Assembly: GCF_017573545.1 (NCBI RefSeq)
Contig: NZ_JAGEOK010000004.1
Span: 124,001 to 188,000, forward strand
Origin: Actinomadura nitritigenes
GTDB taxonomy: Bacteria; Actinomycetota; Actinomycetes; Streptosporangiales; Streptosporangiaceae
Reading direction: 5' to 3'
DNA length: 64,000 bases
Made by a program: the position numbers and the translations under genes. A model generated the notes under the pieces. That model was not told the origin of the DNA. It searched no databases and saw only the letters and a list, made by a program, of their open reading frames with translations. How positions within the stretch are numbered: position 1 is the first letter of the stretch; each line of letters opens with the position of its first letter. Below, piece after piece: positions 42,641-53,067 of this stretch.

Positions 42641-42777
42641 CTCAGGTGCCATCGCGGTCCGAGAGAGTGCTGCCTTCAGCCTGGCGTGACGGTCCTTGGA
42701 GATCAGGCCACGTCCGTGCTCGGCGGGGTCGGATTCCTAAGGCCCCAAGGCTAACCGGGGTCCCGAATTCATCGGGC

Positions 42778-44868
42778 TCAGTGCAAGACAGTGAAGCGCG
42801 TGGTCTCGTCGAGCACCTTCGCAGCACCGTCTAGGTCGGCGAGTCTGGCCGCCACGGTCGCAATCGCAAGATGGTCGGGGAGAGCTGTCGAGAACTTCAG
42901 ACCCCGGACGGCCCGCGGATCGACGTCAGGCAGCACGAGGGGCGCCTCGGCCTGCGCCGCCTTCCACATGTCGGGTGTTAGCTCCTCACGGAGCCTCACG
43001 CTAAAGTCCGTGGGACGCTGGACCTGGTCGGTAACGGACGACAATGTGGCAGCCAGTGTGGCATTGGCTCGGTACCCGGCCCATGTCCACCAGCGGACGT
43101 CGCTGCCCGCGCGGGTGATGATCGGGCCGGCGGGGTGAACGGACTCGGATGCAATCTCGCCCCGCATGTGCTGCAACCGCGTGCTCGCCCTCCCTGTGAG
43201 CGCGATGGGAGGGTCGGTGCCCAGCAGGACGTCACGCATGGCACGGGCGAGGTTGAACGACAGTCCCGCTATGCCGCCGGCGGTCCATTTGGCGATGCCG
43301 CCACCTTCGGCCGGTTCCACGAAGCAGCGGCGCCGCTTCCAGTCAATGTAGGTGACTTGCCAGCTTCGCCCGGCGAGGAGGAGGCGGCGCGGACCGGGGC
43401 GGTCCTCGGTGAGTACCGATGGGTCGGTGCGACCGATCTCCGCGCGCCCCGACAGGACGGTGAACTGTGGCGGCGCCGTGAAGGACGCGGTGAGGTCCAT
43501 GAAATGGCGGTGGCCGAACCGTTTCTCTGCTTCGGGACCGATGAACAGCATGCCGCCGTCTTCGTCGAGAAAGCCTTCTGCGACGAGGTGGCGCAGGATC
43601 GGCTCGCCGGAACGGTCGAATGGTGGTAGGCCGTTCCAGTGTTCCGACCAGAGCCTGTTCCCGATCCGGCGTTCCTGGAGCGCGACGGCAAGGATCTGTT
43701 GCGCGACCAGGTGGCGCGGCATCGGCGGGGCAGCGACGTCCTCGACCCACCCTCGTCCCCACAGCAGGAGAAGTCCTGCACTCTGTAGGAGTGCACGTTC
43801 CTTGGTTGCGAGGAAGAGGCAGGACCGTTCGGCTCCGGCGCGCCGACCTGTGCGGCCCAGTCGTTGCAGGAAGGAAGCCACGCTGGCGGGGGAGTCGATC
43901 TGGACAACGCGGTCCAGGTCGCCGACGTCGATGCCTAGTTCCAGCGTGGACGTGGAGACGATCACGCAGTCACGTGCCTCGGCGAAGGCCTGCTCCGAGC
44001 GGTGGCGTTCCCCAGCGGACAGGGAGGCGTGGGAGAGAAAGGTGGTGACGTCGCGGGCGCGTAGGGCGGCACCGAGCTGCTCGACCTGGCTTCGTGAGTC
44101 ACAGAACACGAGGCGTTTCTCGCCGCGGTGCAGGGACGCGATGACCTTGGCGGCATTCTCGATGGAGCCGACGTAGTCCAGTTCGATCCGGGCGATCGGC
44201 GCTGCGGTCGGCGCGTCGGCTTCTGGGGCAACGACCCGGGCAGGTCGGGTCCCGGCTCCTGCGCCTTGAAGCCAGGTCAACAACTGCTGAGGGTTCCCGA
44301 CGGTCGCCGATAGGCCGATCCGCTGGATGGGGCGGCCGGTGATGCGGGTGAGCCGTTCCAGGACGGCGAGCAGGTGCCAGCCGCGATCGTCTCCGGCGAA
44401 AGCGTGGACCTCGTCGACGATCACTGCACGGATTCTGCCAAGCACGTGGGAGTGGTCGGTCTTGAAGCTGATGAGCATCGCCTCGAGCGACTCAGGCGTG
44501 GTCAGCAGGATGTCCGGGGGATCCATGCGGATGCGTCGCCGCTGAGATTCGCGGGTGTCGCCGTGCCAGAGTCCTGCGCGCCGGCCGATCCACTGCGCGT
44601 ACTGGTCGACGCGGGGCGCGAGGTTGTTGAGGAGTGCCTTGAGTGGACACAGGTAGAGCACCGAGATGCCGGTCCACTCTTGCTCGGTCATGGCGGTGAG
44701 AATCGGGAACACCGCCGCCTCCGTCTTGCCGCCCGCGGTGGGTGCCAGTAGGAGAGTGTCGTCGCCGTCGAGGACCGGTCCGACTGCCTGACGTTGCAGG
44801 GGGCGCAGGTCGGGCCATCCGAGCGAGTTGACGATGTGATGCAGAACGACGGGGTGCAGCCGTTCCAT
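42778..44868 (-). CDS. brxHI: BREX type 2 DEAD/DEAH helicase BrxHI
   Basis: The 696-residue protein is an Lhr-like superfamily 2 helicase: Walker A APTAGGKTE (about 42-50), DEVH box VIVDEVHAF, motif III LSATVG, and motif VI LQRLGRTGRR. A C-terminal region of about 250 residues is characteristic of BrxHI/Lhr. ATG 44868 overlaps the brxD stop (TGATG). It is the last gene of the minus-strand BREX operon. Confidence 0.9.
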   Translation of the reverse strand: MERLHPVVLHHIVNSLGWPDLRPLQRQAVGPVLDGDDTLLLAPTAGGKTEAAVFPILTAMTEQEWTGISVLYLCPLKALLNNLAPRVDQYAQWIGRRAGLWHGDTRESQRRRIRMDPPDILLTTPESLEAMLISFKTDHSHVLGRIRAVIVDEVHAFAGDDRGWHLLAVLERLTRITGRPIQRIGLSATVGNPQQLLTWLQGAGAGTRPARVVAPEADAPTAAPIARIELDYVGSIENAAKVIASLHRGEKRLVFCDSRSQVEQLGAALRARDVTTFLSHASLSAGERHRSEQAFAEARDCVIVSTSTLELGIDVGDLDRVVQIDSPASVASFLQRLGRTGRRAGAERSCLFLATKERALLQSAGLLLLWGRGWVEDVAAPPMPRHLVAQQILAVALQERRIGNRLWSEHWNGLPPFDRSGEPILRHLVAEGFLDEDGGMLFIGPEAEKRFGHRHFMDLTASFTAPPQFTVLSGRAEIGRTDPSVLTEDRPGPRRLLLAGRSWQVTYIDWKRRRCFVEPAEGGGIAKWTAGGIAGLSFNLARAMRDVLLGTDPPIALTGRASTRLQHMRGEIASESVHPAGPIITRAGSDVRWWTWAGYRANATLAATLSSVTDQVQRPTDFSVRLREELTPDMWKAAQAEAPLVLPDVDPRAVRGLKFSTALPDHLAIATVAARLADLDGAAKVLDETTRFTVLH

Positions 44869-46187
44869 CACACGTCCAGCTGGATGTCGTCCGCTGTGAG
44901 GTTCCGTTCCACGTCGGTGAGCTCGGTGCCGGAGACGGTGAGCTTGTAGTGGATCCGGGGATCGAAATCGGAGAATTGGTCGATGCGGTCCAGGACGTCA
45001 CCGACGAGTTTCTTGAGGAACAGTCGCGGTGCGACGCCGACCTTCCCGCCGAGTGCGCCGCCGACGGCGCGAGCCAGGTCGGCGATGTAGGTGTCGTCGG
45101 CGAGCGCCTTGATCCGTTCGGGTGCGTCGGCTCCCGCGGCGTACAGGTCGCGGATGGTGATGCCGAGCCCGGTCAGCGATTCCAGGGTGAAGCCGGGCAG
45201 CCGGACCTGGACGGCCCGGGGGTTGTCGAAGCGCGGGTCGGTGGTGAAGTCGGTCGCGAGCCGCTGCGCGAGTGGTGCGAGGCGTTGCACGCCCTGCTGC
45301 CCGTCATAGAACGCCGGCGTTCCGGTGATCACTAGGTAGAGGCCAGGAAAGCGGCCGGCGTGGATCTCGTCGATGAGCTGCCGTAGCGCGTTGAGCGCCT
45401 TGTCTCTGACGTCGGAACGGACCCGCTGCAGCGTTTCGACCTCGTCGAGCACCACCAGCAGACCTGGATGCCCGCCATCCCGCAGGACGGTCAGGAGACC
45501 TTGCAGGAAGCCGAGCGCGCCGAAGTGGTCAAGATTTCCCCGTACTCCAGCGCTGTGGCGAGCGGCTGCGGCGACGTGCGGCTCTCCGCCGAGCCACGCC
45601 AGGATGGCTGCAGCGGTGGCCTCGTCGCCCGCGGTGAGAGCCGCCCGGTAGCCGCGCAGCGCAGTCGCGAACGACTGCGCCTGCCGTGACACCTCCGCGA
45701 GCCGCGCCGTAAGCAACCGGTCGACCTCGCCGGCCATGTCCTCTTCGGACGCCCCGGCCGCCAACGCGTCCTCTTCCAGCGCGTAGAACCATGCGTCCAC
45801 CACCGGCCGCAGCGCGCTCGGCGGGAAACTCGCAGTGGCAAGCCGTTCGGTCAGCCGCCGGTAGACGGTTTCCAGCTTGTGAAGCGGCGTCTCGGTCTCG
45901 GAAATCTGGATCTCAGCGACGGCGAAGTTGCGACGTTTCGCGCGTTCACCGAGCCACCGTGTGAAGAACGTCTTGCCTGATCCGTACTCCCCGCGGACGG
46001 CTTTGAAGACCGATCCACCGGACGCGACCGTGTTCAGTTCTCCGTCAAGCGCGGCCTCGAAGCGGTCGAGCCCGGTGGCCAGCAGGTCCAGTCCGCTCTC
46101 TGGTACCGCGCCGCGGCGGAGCGCGTCGATGACGGCACGCCGGCGGACAATACTGACCTGGCTGGATCGTGCGGTGCTCACGTCCAC
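44868..46187 (-). CDS. brxD: BREX ATP-binding protein BrxD
   Basis: The 439-residue protein has P-loop GEYGSGKTFF (about 66-75) and a Walker B-like LLVVLDEVETLQ, in the DUF2791-type AAA layout of BrxD. It sits between pglZ and brxHI, as in type 2 BREX. The ATPase is essential in related systems but its substrate is unknown. An 18-nt gap separates it from pglZ and its stop overlaps brxHI. Confidence 0.9.
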   Translation of the reverse strand: MDVSTARSSQVSIVRRRAVIDALRRGAVPESGLDLLATGLDRFEAALDGELNTVASGGSVFKAVRGEYGSGKTFFTRWLGERAKRRNFAVAEIQISETETPLHKLETVYRRLTERLATASFPPSALRPVVDAWFYALEEDALAAGASEEDMAGEVDRLLTARLAEVSRQAQSFATALRGYRAALTAGDEATAAAILAWLGGEPHVAAAARHSAGVRGNLDHFGALGFLQGLLTVLRDGGHPGLLVVLDEVETLQRVRSDVRDKALNALRQLIDEIHAGRFPGLYLVITGTPAFYDGQQGVQRLAPLAQRLATDFTTDPRFDNPRAVQVRLPGFTLESLTGLGITIRDLYAAGADAPERIKALADDTYIADLARAVGGALGGKVGVAPRLFLKKLVGDVLDRIDQFSDFDPRIHYKLTVSGTELTDVERNLTADDIQLDV

Positions 46188-46205
46188 CAGTGTTCCACCA
46201 CCCCG

Positions 46206-49118
46206 TCACCGCACATCGAACTGCTCGCGCAGCAGGACGGTGTTCAGCCGTAGCGTGCGGCCGTCCGGCAAAGTTTCGAGGACTTGGACGCCGTCGTAAT
46301 TGAGCACCTGGCCGAGCACGGCGGCGAAGCCGTCGGCGCGGGTGGTCGGGTATCCGGCCCGTTGCGCCAACGCGGTGACGGGAAGCGTGCCGGTATCCAG
46401 CAAGGCCCGCACTGCGGCCTCGATCTTGCCGAGGGGCGGCTTGCGTGCCACCAGGCTCAGCTGCTCCTGGAAGGTCTCCGACGCGAGCAGTGAGGTCGCA
46501 AGGTCGTCCGGCGCGGGCGCAGGCTCGGGTTCCGGGACCGGTACGGCTTCCGGCTCAGGGAGCACCTCGTGCTGTTGAGCCTCCAGGTCGAACAGCGCGT
46601 CGGTCGACTCCTTCACCGTCACGGAAGCAGGCGGGTGCACCGCAGCCGATTCGGCCGACGCTTGTGCCAGAGGACTGAGGGACTCGGCTTGCGTCTGCTC
46701 GGTCTCCAGCCGCCACCAGGCGGGACGCTGGTCGCCCAGTTCCCGCCATCCCTTCGGGGGCGCGGAACGGAACGGCAGGAACGCCAGGACGGGGATCGCG
46801 AACTCGGCGAGCGACGCGCCGCCGTGGTAGCCCGCCCGCTGCGCTGTGTACCGCAGGTCGCGATCCCACAGCGCCACGATCTCACCGCCTGGGACATCCC
46901 TGACGACGCGAGGCCCGGACAGCGTGACCTCGCCGTCAACGAGCGGCCCACCGGGTAGGCGGTATCGCGCCGAGACGATGTCAGCACAGTCGAGCCTGGC
47001 TCCGCGACGGTCCACCACATGCCCGTGGTCACTGGTGAGGAGCACCGCCATGCCGCGTTCGGCGGCCTCCCGCAGCAGTTCCCTGAGTTCACCGATGTGT
47101 TCCAGCCGCCAGGTGGCGTCACCGAGCTTCTGTTCCTTGGCGAGACGGTCGTCGATGGTGTTCAGCACGACCGCGACGTGCACGGTCTCATCCTTGAGGG
47201 CGTCGGTCAACGCCTCGCTGAACGGGGATCCGGCGGTCTCGCCGCGCAGGTCGTCCTTGTGGAACACGGCGGCCTTCGCGTTGCCCCAGAACCGGTGCTG
47301 GGGGAACAACCGCTTCTCGTTGGCCTGCCCGCCCGTCATCAGTTCGGCGGCGAACAGGGAGGTCCGCGATACCGCGGTCACGGTGGGAAGGGCAGCCGCC
47401 ATGGCCCGCCGCCGGGGCAACGTGCTGGACGTGTCGGGCATCGGATCGTACTCGGCCCAGTTGCGGCGCAGTTCCTCAGCGAGTTCGGCGGCAATGCCGG
47501 CGCTCATGCCGTCCAGCACCAGCAGCAGCACGCGGCGCGGCGATTTGCCCGTCACCACCGGCTTGACGACCCGGGGCAGGAACGTCTCCACGGTCAGCAT
47601 CGACCCCGGACCGGTACCTGCGGCCGTCCACCTTTCCAGCGCCTTGGCGAAGGAGCAGTCGATCTCCTTGCGAGCCTCGCGCACCCGTTCGCCGATCAGG
47701 TCGTAGGCGGACTTCAGTGCAGGGTCGGGGTCGCCGCCGGCTTCGATGTGGTCGAGGGCCTGGTCGGCCCAGCCGGTCTCGGCCACGTGCCGGTCGATGC
47801 CCGCCGCGACCGTCGGCACGTCCCTGGCCGAGTCGGTGGCCGGGCCGGTGGCGAGCCAGTGGACGAGCCGCGCCGCCATCCGGGCCCGTCTGGTTCGGAC
47901 CCGCGCATCGTGGCCGGTGGCCAGGCCGTGGTCCTGCACGGCGGCCAGGCCGGCGAGAACCGCGTCGAGGTCTGTTCCCTGCAGCGCATGGCCGAGGGAG
48001 GTGAAGCGCTCGTTGAGGCCTTCGGGCAGCACGGTGCTGTGCCTTGCCTGTTGCTCAATCCCGAACTGTCGGGAGAGCTCGGAAGCTCGGCCGAGTACCC
48101 GGTCGGCGGTCCGCCGGGCCGCACGCCCGGCCTCGCCCTCGTCGGTGTCGCCAGCCGCGAGCAGGGCCGCGACGAACTCCTGGCATGCCTGGCCGAACGT
48201 GCTCAGGAAGGTGTCCAGAGCCTCTCCGGTGGCGGGCAGCGGGTCGCCCAGCCAGCGTTCGATCCGGCCGCGGGCCCGGTAGGTATCGGTGTCGGCGGGT
48301 GCGTCCAGCCACAGAGCCGCGCAGAGCAGTCCGAACGGCACCGCATCAGGGCCGTGATCGGCTTCCACGAGGGCAAATAGGACCCGCCCGGCCGCTCCAG
48401 CCTGCTCCGCCTCACTCAGAAAAGCGATCAGCCCTTCGCGTTCGGGGCGGCGCAGCGCCCCCAGTTGCTCCGGCCCGCCCGGGGCGAGCGACCAGCGCAG
48501 CAGCATGCGGATGTCGAGACCGTCCGCATCGGGTCGCCCGGCGTCCGGATCACCGTCACCCGGGCCGGCGGCGTCGGAGGCGTACCGGCCGAGCCGCAGG
48601 CGCCGCAGCGCGAGCGACGAAAGTGCGACGCGCCGGGACAGCCAACCACCGGACAGCCGGGGCCAGCCACCCGGCGGGGTGGCGTCAAGGAGCGCCTCGG
48701 CCGCCCAGCCTTCGTCGCTCAGCCGCGGGTCGCGCTCCGTGGCGGCGAACGTCTCCTGGACGAGGTTCCAGCTGTCGACGGTCTCCACGCGTTTCCGGTG
48801 AACACGGGCGAGGATCCCTGGGTCGAGTTCGCTCTCTTCCCGGTCGGTCAGCACGACGAGCACCTGCGGGCCGTCCGCGTCCGGCCCGAGATGTGCCAGC
48901 ACGAGTTCATGGATCGCGAGTGGCGACGTCCCGGGAACGATCCGGGCCTGCTGCTCGGTGCCCCAGGACAGTTCCTGCGGGCCGTCCCACGACGGGACGG
49001 CCCGCAGGAGCACGACCCGGCGCTTCGGGCGCTCGTTGATGCGCTTGCGGGCCGCCAGGTACTGGGTGACGGCCGCGACGCTGAGCCGCATCGCACCGTT
49101 CCCGGTGGTGACCGGCAT
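46206..49118 (-). CDS. pglZ: BREX alkaline-phosphatase-like protein PglZ
   Basis: The 970-residue protein has the PglZ alkaline-phosphatase-superfamily core: [12 protein letters not shown] (D536) for the metal/nucleophile region and TSDHGHVVD (D697-H700) for the second metal site. The first 500 residues are helical and variable, and the end is winged-helix-like. PglZ is the hallmark of BREX and counteracts PglX toxicity in the Pgl system. ATG 49118 overlaps the pglY stop. Confidence 0.95.
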   Translation of the reverse strand: MPVTTGNGAMRLSVAAVTQYLAARKRINERPKRRVVLLRAVPSWDGPQELSWGTEQQARIVPGTSPLAIHELVLAHLGPDADGPQVLVVLTDREESELDPGILARVHRKRVETVDSWNLVQETFAATERDPRLSDEGWAAEALLDATPPGGWPRLSGGWLSRRVALSSLALRRLRLGRYASDAAGPGDGDPDAGRPDADGLDIRMLLRWSLAPGGPEQLGALRRPEREGLIAFLSEAEQAGAAGRVLFALVEADHGPDAVPFGLLCAALWLDAPADTDTYRARGRIERWLGDPLPATGEALDTFLSTFGQACQEFVAALLAAGDTDEGEAGRAARRTADRVLGRASELSRQFGIEQQARHSTVLPEGLNERFTSLGHALQGTDLDAVLAGLAAVQDHGLATGHDARVRTRRARMAARLVHWLATGPATDSARDVPTVAAGIDRHVAETGWADQALDHIEAGGDPDPALKSAYDLIGERVREARKEIDCSFAKALERWTAAGTGPGSMLTVETFLPRVVKPVVTGKSPRRVLLLVLDGMSAGIAAELAEELRRNWAEYDPMPDTSSTLPRRRAMAAALPTVTAVSRTSLFAAELMTGGQANEKRLFPQHRFWGNAKAAVFHKDDLRGETAGSPFSEALTDALKDETVHVAVVLNTIDDRLAKEQKLGDATWRLEHIGELRELLREAAERGMAVLLTSDHGHVVDRRGARLDCADIVSARYRLPGGPLVDGEVTLSGPRVVRDVPGGEIVALWDRDLRYTAQRAGYHGGASLAEFAIPVLAFLPFRSAPPKGWRELGDQRPAWWRLETEQTQAESLSPLAQASAESAAVHPPASVTVKESTDALFDLEAQQHEVLPEPEAVPVPEPEPAPAPDDLATSLLASETFQEQLSLVARKPPLGKIEAAVRALLDTGTLPVTALAQRAGYPTTRADGFAAVLGQVLNYDGVQVLETLPDGRTLRLNTVLLREQFDVR

Positions 49119-52100
49119 CAGTCCACCACGCGCCAGGTGATCTCGATGGCCGCCTCGGCCGGCACTTCAAGCTCCGCGAGTTCGCGACGCAGGTCGTCCG
49201 CCGCGCGAGCCGCTGACGTGCGCCGCGTGCCGGACCTGCGCGTCGTTCCGGTTCCCCCGCCTGACGGCGGGTCAGCGGAAACGGGTGGGTGACTGCTTCC
49301 ATTCCCCAGGTCGACGCCGTCCGGACCTTTCGGGCCGGGAGGCGTCGGCGGCCCTGGCCGTGGCGGCGTCGGCCCGGGCGGCGGAACCGGGGTCCGGTCG
49401 CGCCCGAGAAGAGCGGTGACCTTCCGGCGAGTGTCCTGGAGCGCCGCGACGAGGCCGGCGGTCCGCTCGTCGACGCGCGCCACACGGCGCAGCTCCTCCA
49501 GCAGCACGGCGCCCTCGGCGCCCTGCCTGTCGGCGAGCGCGATGACGTCCCACGCCGCCCCGGCCAGCGCCTGCGCGACATTGTGGGCGCGCTTCATGGA
49601 CGTTCCATACCGGTCGGCGGACACCTCGCCCAGGTCGAACCGGGCAAGAGTCTCGACGGTCTTCTTCGCGCCGGCGCTGCCGTGCCCGACCGTTTCCACG
49701 GCCTTCAGCAGTTCCACCGACCGGCGGGCGATCTGGAGCCGCCCGCTGTCGTCGGTCTCGTCCAGCTTCAGGAAGTGGGCATGCTCCTCCAGTTGCCGGA
49801 CGAGGTCCTCGGCGGCGCTGCGGAGTGCCTGCGCCTCCTGGCTGATCTGCCGGGCGAACTGGTTCACCAGCCGCCCGCGCCGCAACGTCGGTGCGGGCCT
49901 GCCGAAGATCGTCTCGAAGCGTTCCCCGGCGGTCGCCCAGTCCTGCTCGCTCGGCAGCGGCTGGGTGCGCAGCGCGTCGCCGTCCTTGATCTGGGTCGGT
50001 TCGGGGGCGGGCGTCAACGGGACACCACCGCGCACCCACACCCGGTCGTCCATCTCGGCGAACGAGGCAACGATCAGGTGCGCGAGGAACGTGTCCAATC
50101 CACGCCGGTGAGGCTTGTCGATCCAGTCCAGCAGCGTGATCAAGCTGAGGTCACCGGTGACGCCCTCGTTCTTCGCCTTCAACCTGAAGTCGTCGGCCCA
50201 GTCATGGGACAGCTTGAAGTACGCCTCTCGCTGCGTGCCGAGCCGCAGCGGCTCGACCAGCCGCGCCATCAGCTTGCGGTCCTTCGCGGGGACCTCCGCC
50301 TGCTGATCGCGGGCTTCCGCCGCGGTCCGCACGTACCCGAAGACGATTTTGGCGTCGGACGGCTTCACCGCGGTCCCCTTCCTCTCCGGATCGAGGTCGG
50401 GATGCGCCGGGAACTGGGCTTCCAGCAGTCGGCCCGCGATGTGCCGGATCGCGTCCCGCATCGACTGCCCGAACTGCACCTTCAGCTCGGGCAGATCGCT
50501 GGGAAGCGGTTGGAAGTGCTGGTCGAACTCGACCTGGACGTGCGCGGCGTCCTTCGGCTTCAGCCCGTACGCCTGTTTGAAAGCGTCCTTGACCTGCTTC
50601 TTCAGGGTGTCACGCTGGCTCTCCAGTAGTCCCTTGGCACGGTCGCGGCTGTCGGCGTTGAGGTGCGCTGCGTACTGGGTGGCGAACCGCTGGTCGTCGT
50701 CGAGGGCCTTGTCGATGATGACGAGGCGTTCGAAGTCCTCGTAGCGCTGCGCGGACAGGTGGGTGGGGAGCCAGGCGACGGTCCGGGCGGGGTCGCGCTG
50801 CTTCTCACGGAGTTTGCGGATGCGGTTGACGTCCTCGACCGGCCCGTAGTTGCTTTCATCGAACGGTAGGTCGATCACGATCCGCCAGCGGCCTTCGATC
50901 TGCGGCATTAGGTCGTGGTCGGGGAGCTCGTCCTCGTCGGCGACGTTGCCGAAGAGGACTTCGAGGGTGCGCTGCGAGCCCTTCCACACCAGGTTGAGCT
51001 CGTCGCCGCCGCCGAGCCGGCCCGACGTGTACTCGACGTCCAGCTCATCAATCAGCAGACGGCGGGCCAGCGCGCTGCGGTTGCCGGGGTTGTTGTTGAC
51101 CCGAGCGTTGGCGATGACGGAGTCGACGTCCACGCCGGTCAACTCGAGCCGCACGCCCGGGTTGGCCGGGGTGCCGGTCTGCTTGATTTCGGGGAACCGG
51201 GCCGCCCACTCCTCGATCTTGCTCTTGATGATGCCGACCTCGCTGCCCGGGATCGGCGCGACGACCGAGCCGTGGTTCAACGCGCCGAGCCGCCGGAGCG
51301 TCAGGTCGTTCAGCGCTGGCACGCTCGGAGCGAGCGCGGACAGCAGCAGCGTGCACGCCAGGCGGTTGTCCCCGACGAACAGTTTGCACCGCTGTGCCAG
51401 CTGCGGGTCGGTGACATCCTCGGGGTCGTGCAGGTACCGCTGGATGTCCTCCTCGGTCACCTCGTGCGTGTTCAGCAGGTAGGGGCGCAGCTTGGTTTTG
51501 TAGAGCTTGTCGGCGGCGGCGAACACCACCTTCAGGTCGTCTACGAACGGCTTGTCGCCACCTCTGGCGATCACCGGGTAGAGGTCACCGAGGGCGATCA
51601 GGTCGCCAAGGCGCAGATGGTCGCGGTTCACGGCCAGCAGCTCGCCCATCAGCTTCAGACCGGTCCGGGACCGCTGCAACGCAGACGAGATGTGGACGAG
51701 CGTGTCCATGAACGCGGGCGAGAAAGGGTACGTCAGCCGGAACGACTCCTCGTCGGCGCCCGTGGTGCTCTTGTCGGACCCGAGCAGCGTGTCCCAGACG
51801 TTCGGGCCGAGCGCCTTGGTCTTCTGGAACGCGTCGTCGATCTGCTGGGCGGCCGGGCCGGACGGGCCGCCGATCGGGGTGAGCAGCCGAGCGTGCGCGA
51901 TCTGCGGCAGGTTCCGGTCCTCCAGCGTGATCCTGTCGAACCGGCCGGACGCCAGGTTCAGGGTGTCCTGGATCGACGCCTCCGCGGCCCCGGACACCTC
52001 CTCGCCGACCAGCTCTCGCAGGTCGCGCTGGCGGGCGATGAACGACACGACCGGAATCGCGCGCCGCGCGTCCCCGCCCTCCACGAAGTTGGTGATCTTC

Positions 52101-53029
52101 CCTGCTTCGCGGGCGACGAGCTTCTGGTCGTGGATGAGCGTCGCCAGCCACAGGACCAGCTCGTCCAGGAAAAGGATCAGCCCGTCGTACCCGAGTGACT
52201 TCGCATGCTCGGCGATCACAGAGAGGCCGGCGTCGAGCGAGATGAAGCCGTGCTCGTCCTCGGCGGCCTTCTTGGCGAACCCGGGGAGCAGACGGGTGGA
52301 GGCGTCCTGGACCAGCTTGGCGCGCAGTTCCGCGGGGGTCGAGGGATTCAGCAGGTCGAGCGCGACACCTTCCTCGTGCGACTCCTCAGCGGCCAAGGCT
52401 TGGTCGAGCAGCTCCGACGTCCACTCGAACGAGTCACCCCAGTCGTCCTCGCCCTCGTCATCGCCGCCCGCGCCGAGGCCGTTGATGACGGCCGCATCGC
52501 CGTAGTTGGCGCGCTGCTGGCGGATGTCGTCGAACAACGCGTCCGTCTTGTAGACCTGGGGGACGGGCGCGTCCGGGTGGATCCGCTTGACGTACTCGAC
52601 GTACCGGCCGAGCACCCGCTGCTCCAGCGACTGCGCACCCAGCATGTGGTACGGGACCAGCAGGAACTTCTTGCCATCGCTCTGGACCCAATCGTGCCGG
52701 GTCAGCACAGAGTCGAAATCGCGGTCGCCCCACACCTTCTGATGGCGTGACAGCAGCGCGTAGAGCACCGCCATGAAGTGCGACTTACCGGAACCGAACG
52801 AGCCGTGAAGGTAGGCGGCCTTGGATGTGTGCCCGTCCACCGCTGACCTGATCAGGTCGAGGGCCTCGTTGAAGTTTTCCCGGAGGCGGTCGGTGAGCAC
52901 GTAGTTCTCAAGGGCGCGCTCGGCCCCCTCGGGCGTGGTGGCCTCGGCGAGGCTCAGCACGTAGTCCGAGGTGGAGATCGACTCTTTGATCGGGATCAGT
53001 TCGCGAAGCAGCGGCGGCCGCTGTGTCAT
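49118..53029 (-). CDS. pglY: BREX P-loop ATPase PglY (BrxC-like)
   Basis: The 1303-residue protein has Walker [11 protein letters not shown] (about 76-85) and Walker [13 protein letters not shown], like BrxC/PglY. Length fits the family (1200-1300). A long helical C-terminal half ends in a disordered Pro/Gly-rich linker and a conserved [11 protein letters not shown] tail. I chose ATG 53029 behind GGAGGGGGAGT; the frame to 53353 overlaps pglX and is unsupported. It starts 39 nt after the pglX stop. Confidence 0.93.
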   Translation of the reverse strand: MTQRPPLLRELIPIKESISTSDYVLSLAEATTPEGAERALENYVLTDRLRENFNEALDLIRSAVDGHTSKAAYLHGSFGSGKSHFMAVLYALLSRHQKVWGDRDFDSVLTRHDWVQSDGKKFLLVPYHMLGAQSLEQRVLGRYVEYVKRIHPDAPVPQVYKTDALFDDIRQQRANYGDAAVINGLGAGGDDEGEDDWGDSFEWTSELLDQALAAEESHEEGVALDLLNPSTPAELRAKLVQDASTRLLPGFAKKAAEDEHGFISLDAGLSVIAEHAKSLGYDGLILFLDELVLWLATLIHDQKLVAREAGKITNFVEGGDARRAIPVVSFIARQRDLRELVGEEVSGAAEASIQDTLNLASGRFDRITLEDRNLPQIAHARLLTPIGGPSGPAAQQIDDAFQKTKALGPNVWDTLLGSDKSTTGADEESFRLTYPFSPAFMDTLVHISSALQRSRTGLKLMGELLAVNRDHLRLGDLIALGDLYPVIARGGDKPFVDDLKVVFAAADKLYKTKLRPYLLNTHEVTEEDIQRYLHDPEDVTDPQLAQRCKLFVGDNRLACTLLLSALAPSVPALNDLTLRRLGALNHGSVVAPIPGSEVGIIKSKIEEWAARFPEIKQTGTPANPGVRLELTGVDVDSVIANARVNNNPGNRSALARRLLIDELDVEYTSGRLGGGDELNLVWKGSQRTLEVLFGNVADEDELPDHDLMPQIEGRWRIVIDLPFDESNYGPVEDVNRIRKLREKQRDPARTVAWLPTHLSAQRYEDFERLVIIDKALDDDQRFATQYAAHLNADSRDRAKGLLESQRDTLKKQVKDAFKQAYGLKPKDAAHVQVEFDQHFQPLPSDLPELKVQFGQSMRDAIRHIAGRLLEAQFPAHPDLDPERKGTAVKPSDAKIVFGYVRTAAEARDQQAEVPAKDRKLMARLVEPLRLGTQREAYFKLSHDWADDFRLKAKNEGVTGDLSLITLLDWIDKPHRRGLDTFLAHLIVASFAEMDDRVWVRGGVPLTPAPEPTQIKDGDALRTQPLPSEQDWATAGERFETIFGRPAPTLRRGRLVNQFARQISQEAQALRSAAEDLVRQLEEHAHFLKLDETDDSGRLQIARRSVELLKAVETVGHGSAGAKKTVETLARFDLGEVSADRYGTSMKRAHNVAQALAGAAWDVIALADRQGAEGAVLLEELRRVARVDERTAGLVAALQDTRRKVTALLGRDRTPVPPPGPTPPRPGPPTPPGPKGPDGVDLGNGSSHPPVSADPPSGGGTGTTRRSGTRRTSAARAADDLRRELAELEVPAEAAIEITWRVVD

Positions 53030-53067
53030 GTGTACTCCCCCTCCGTCTTTCCGCCGTCTGGTTGCGT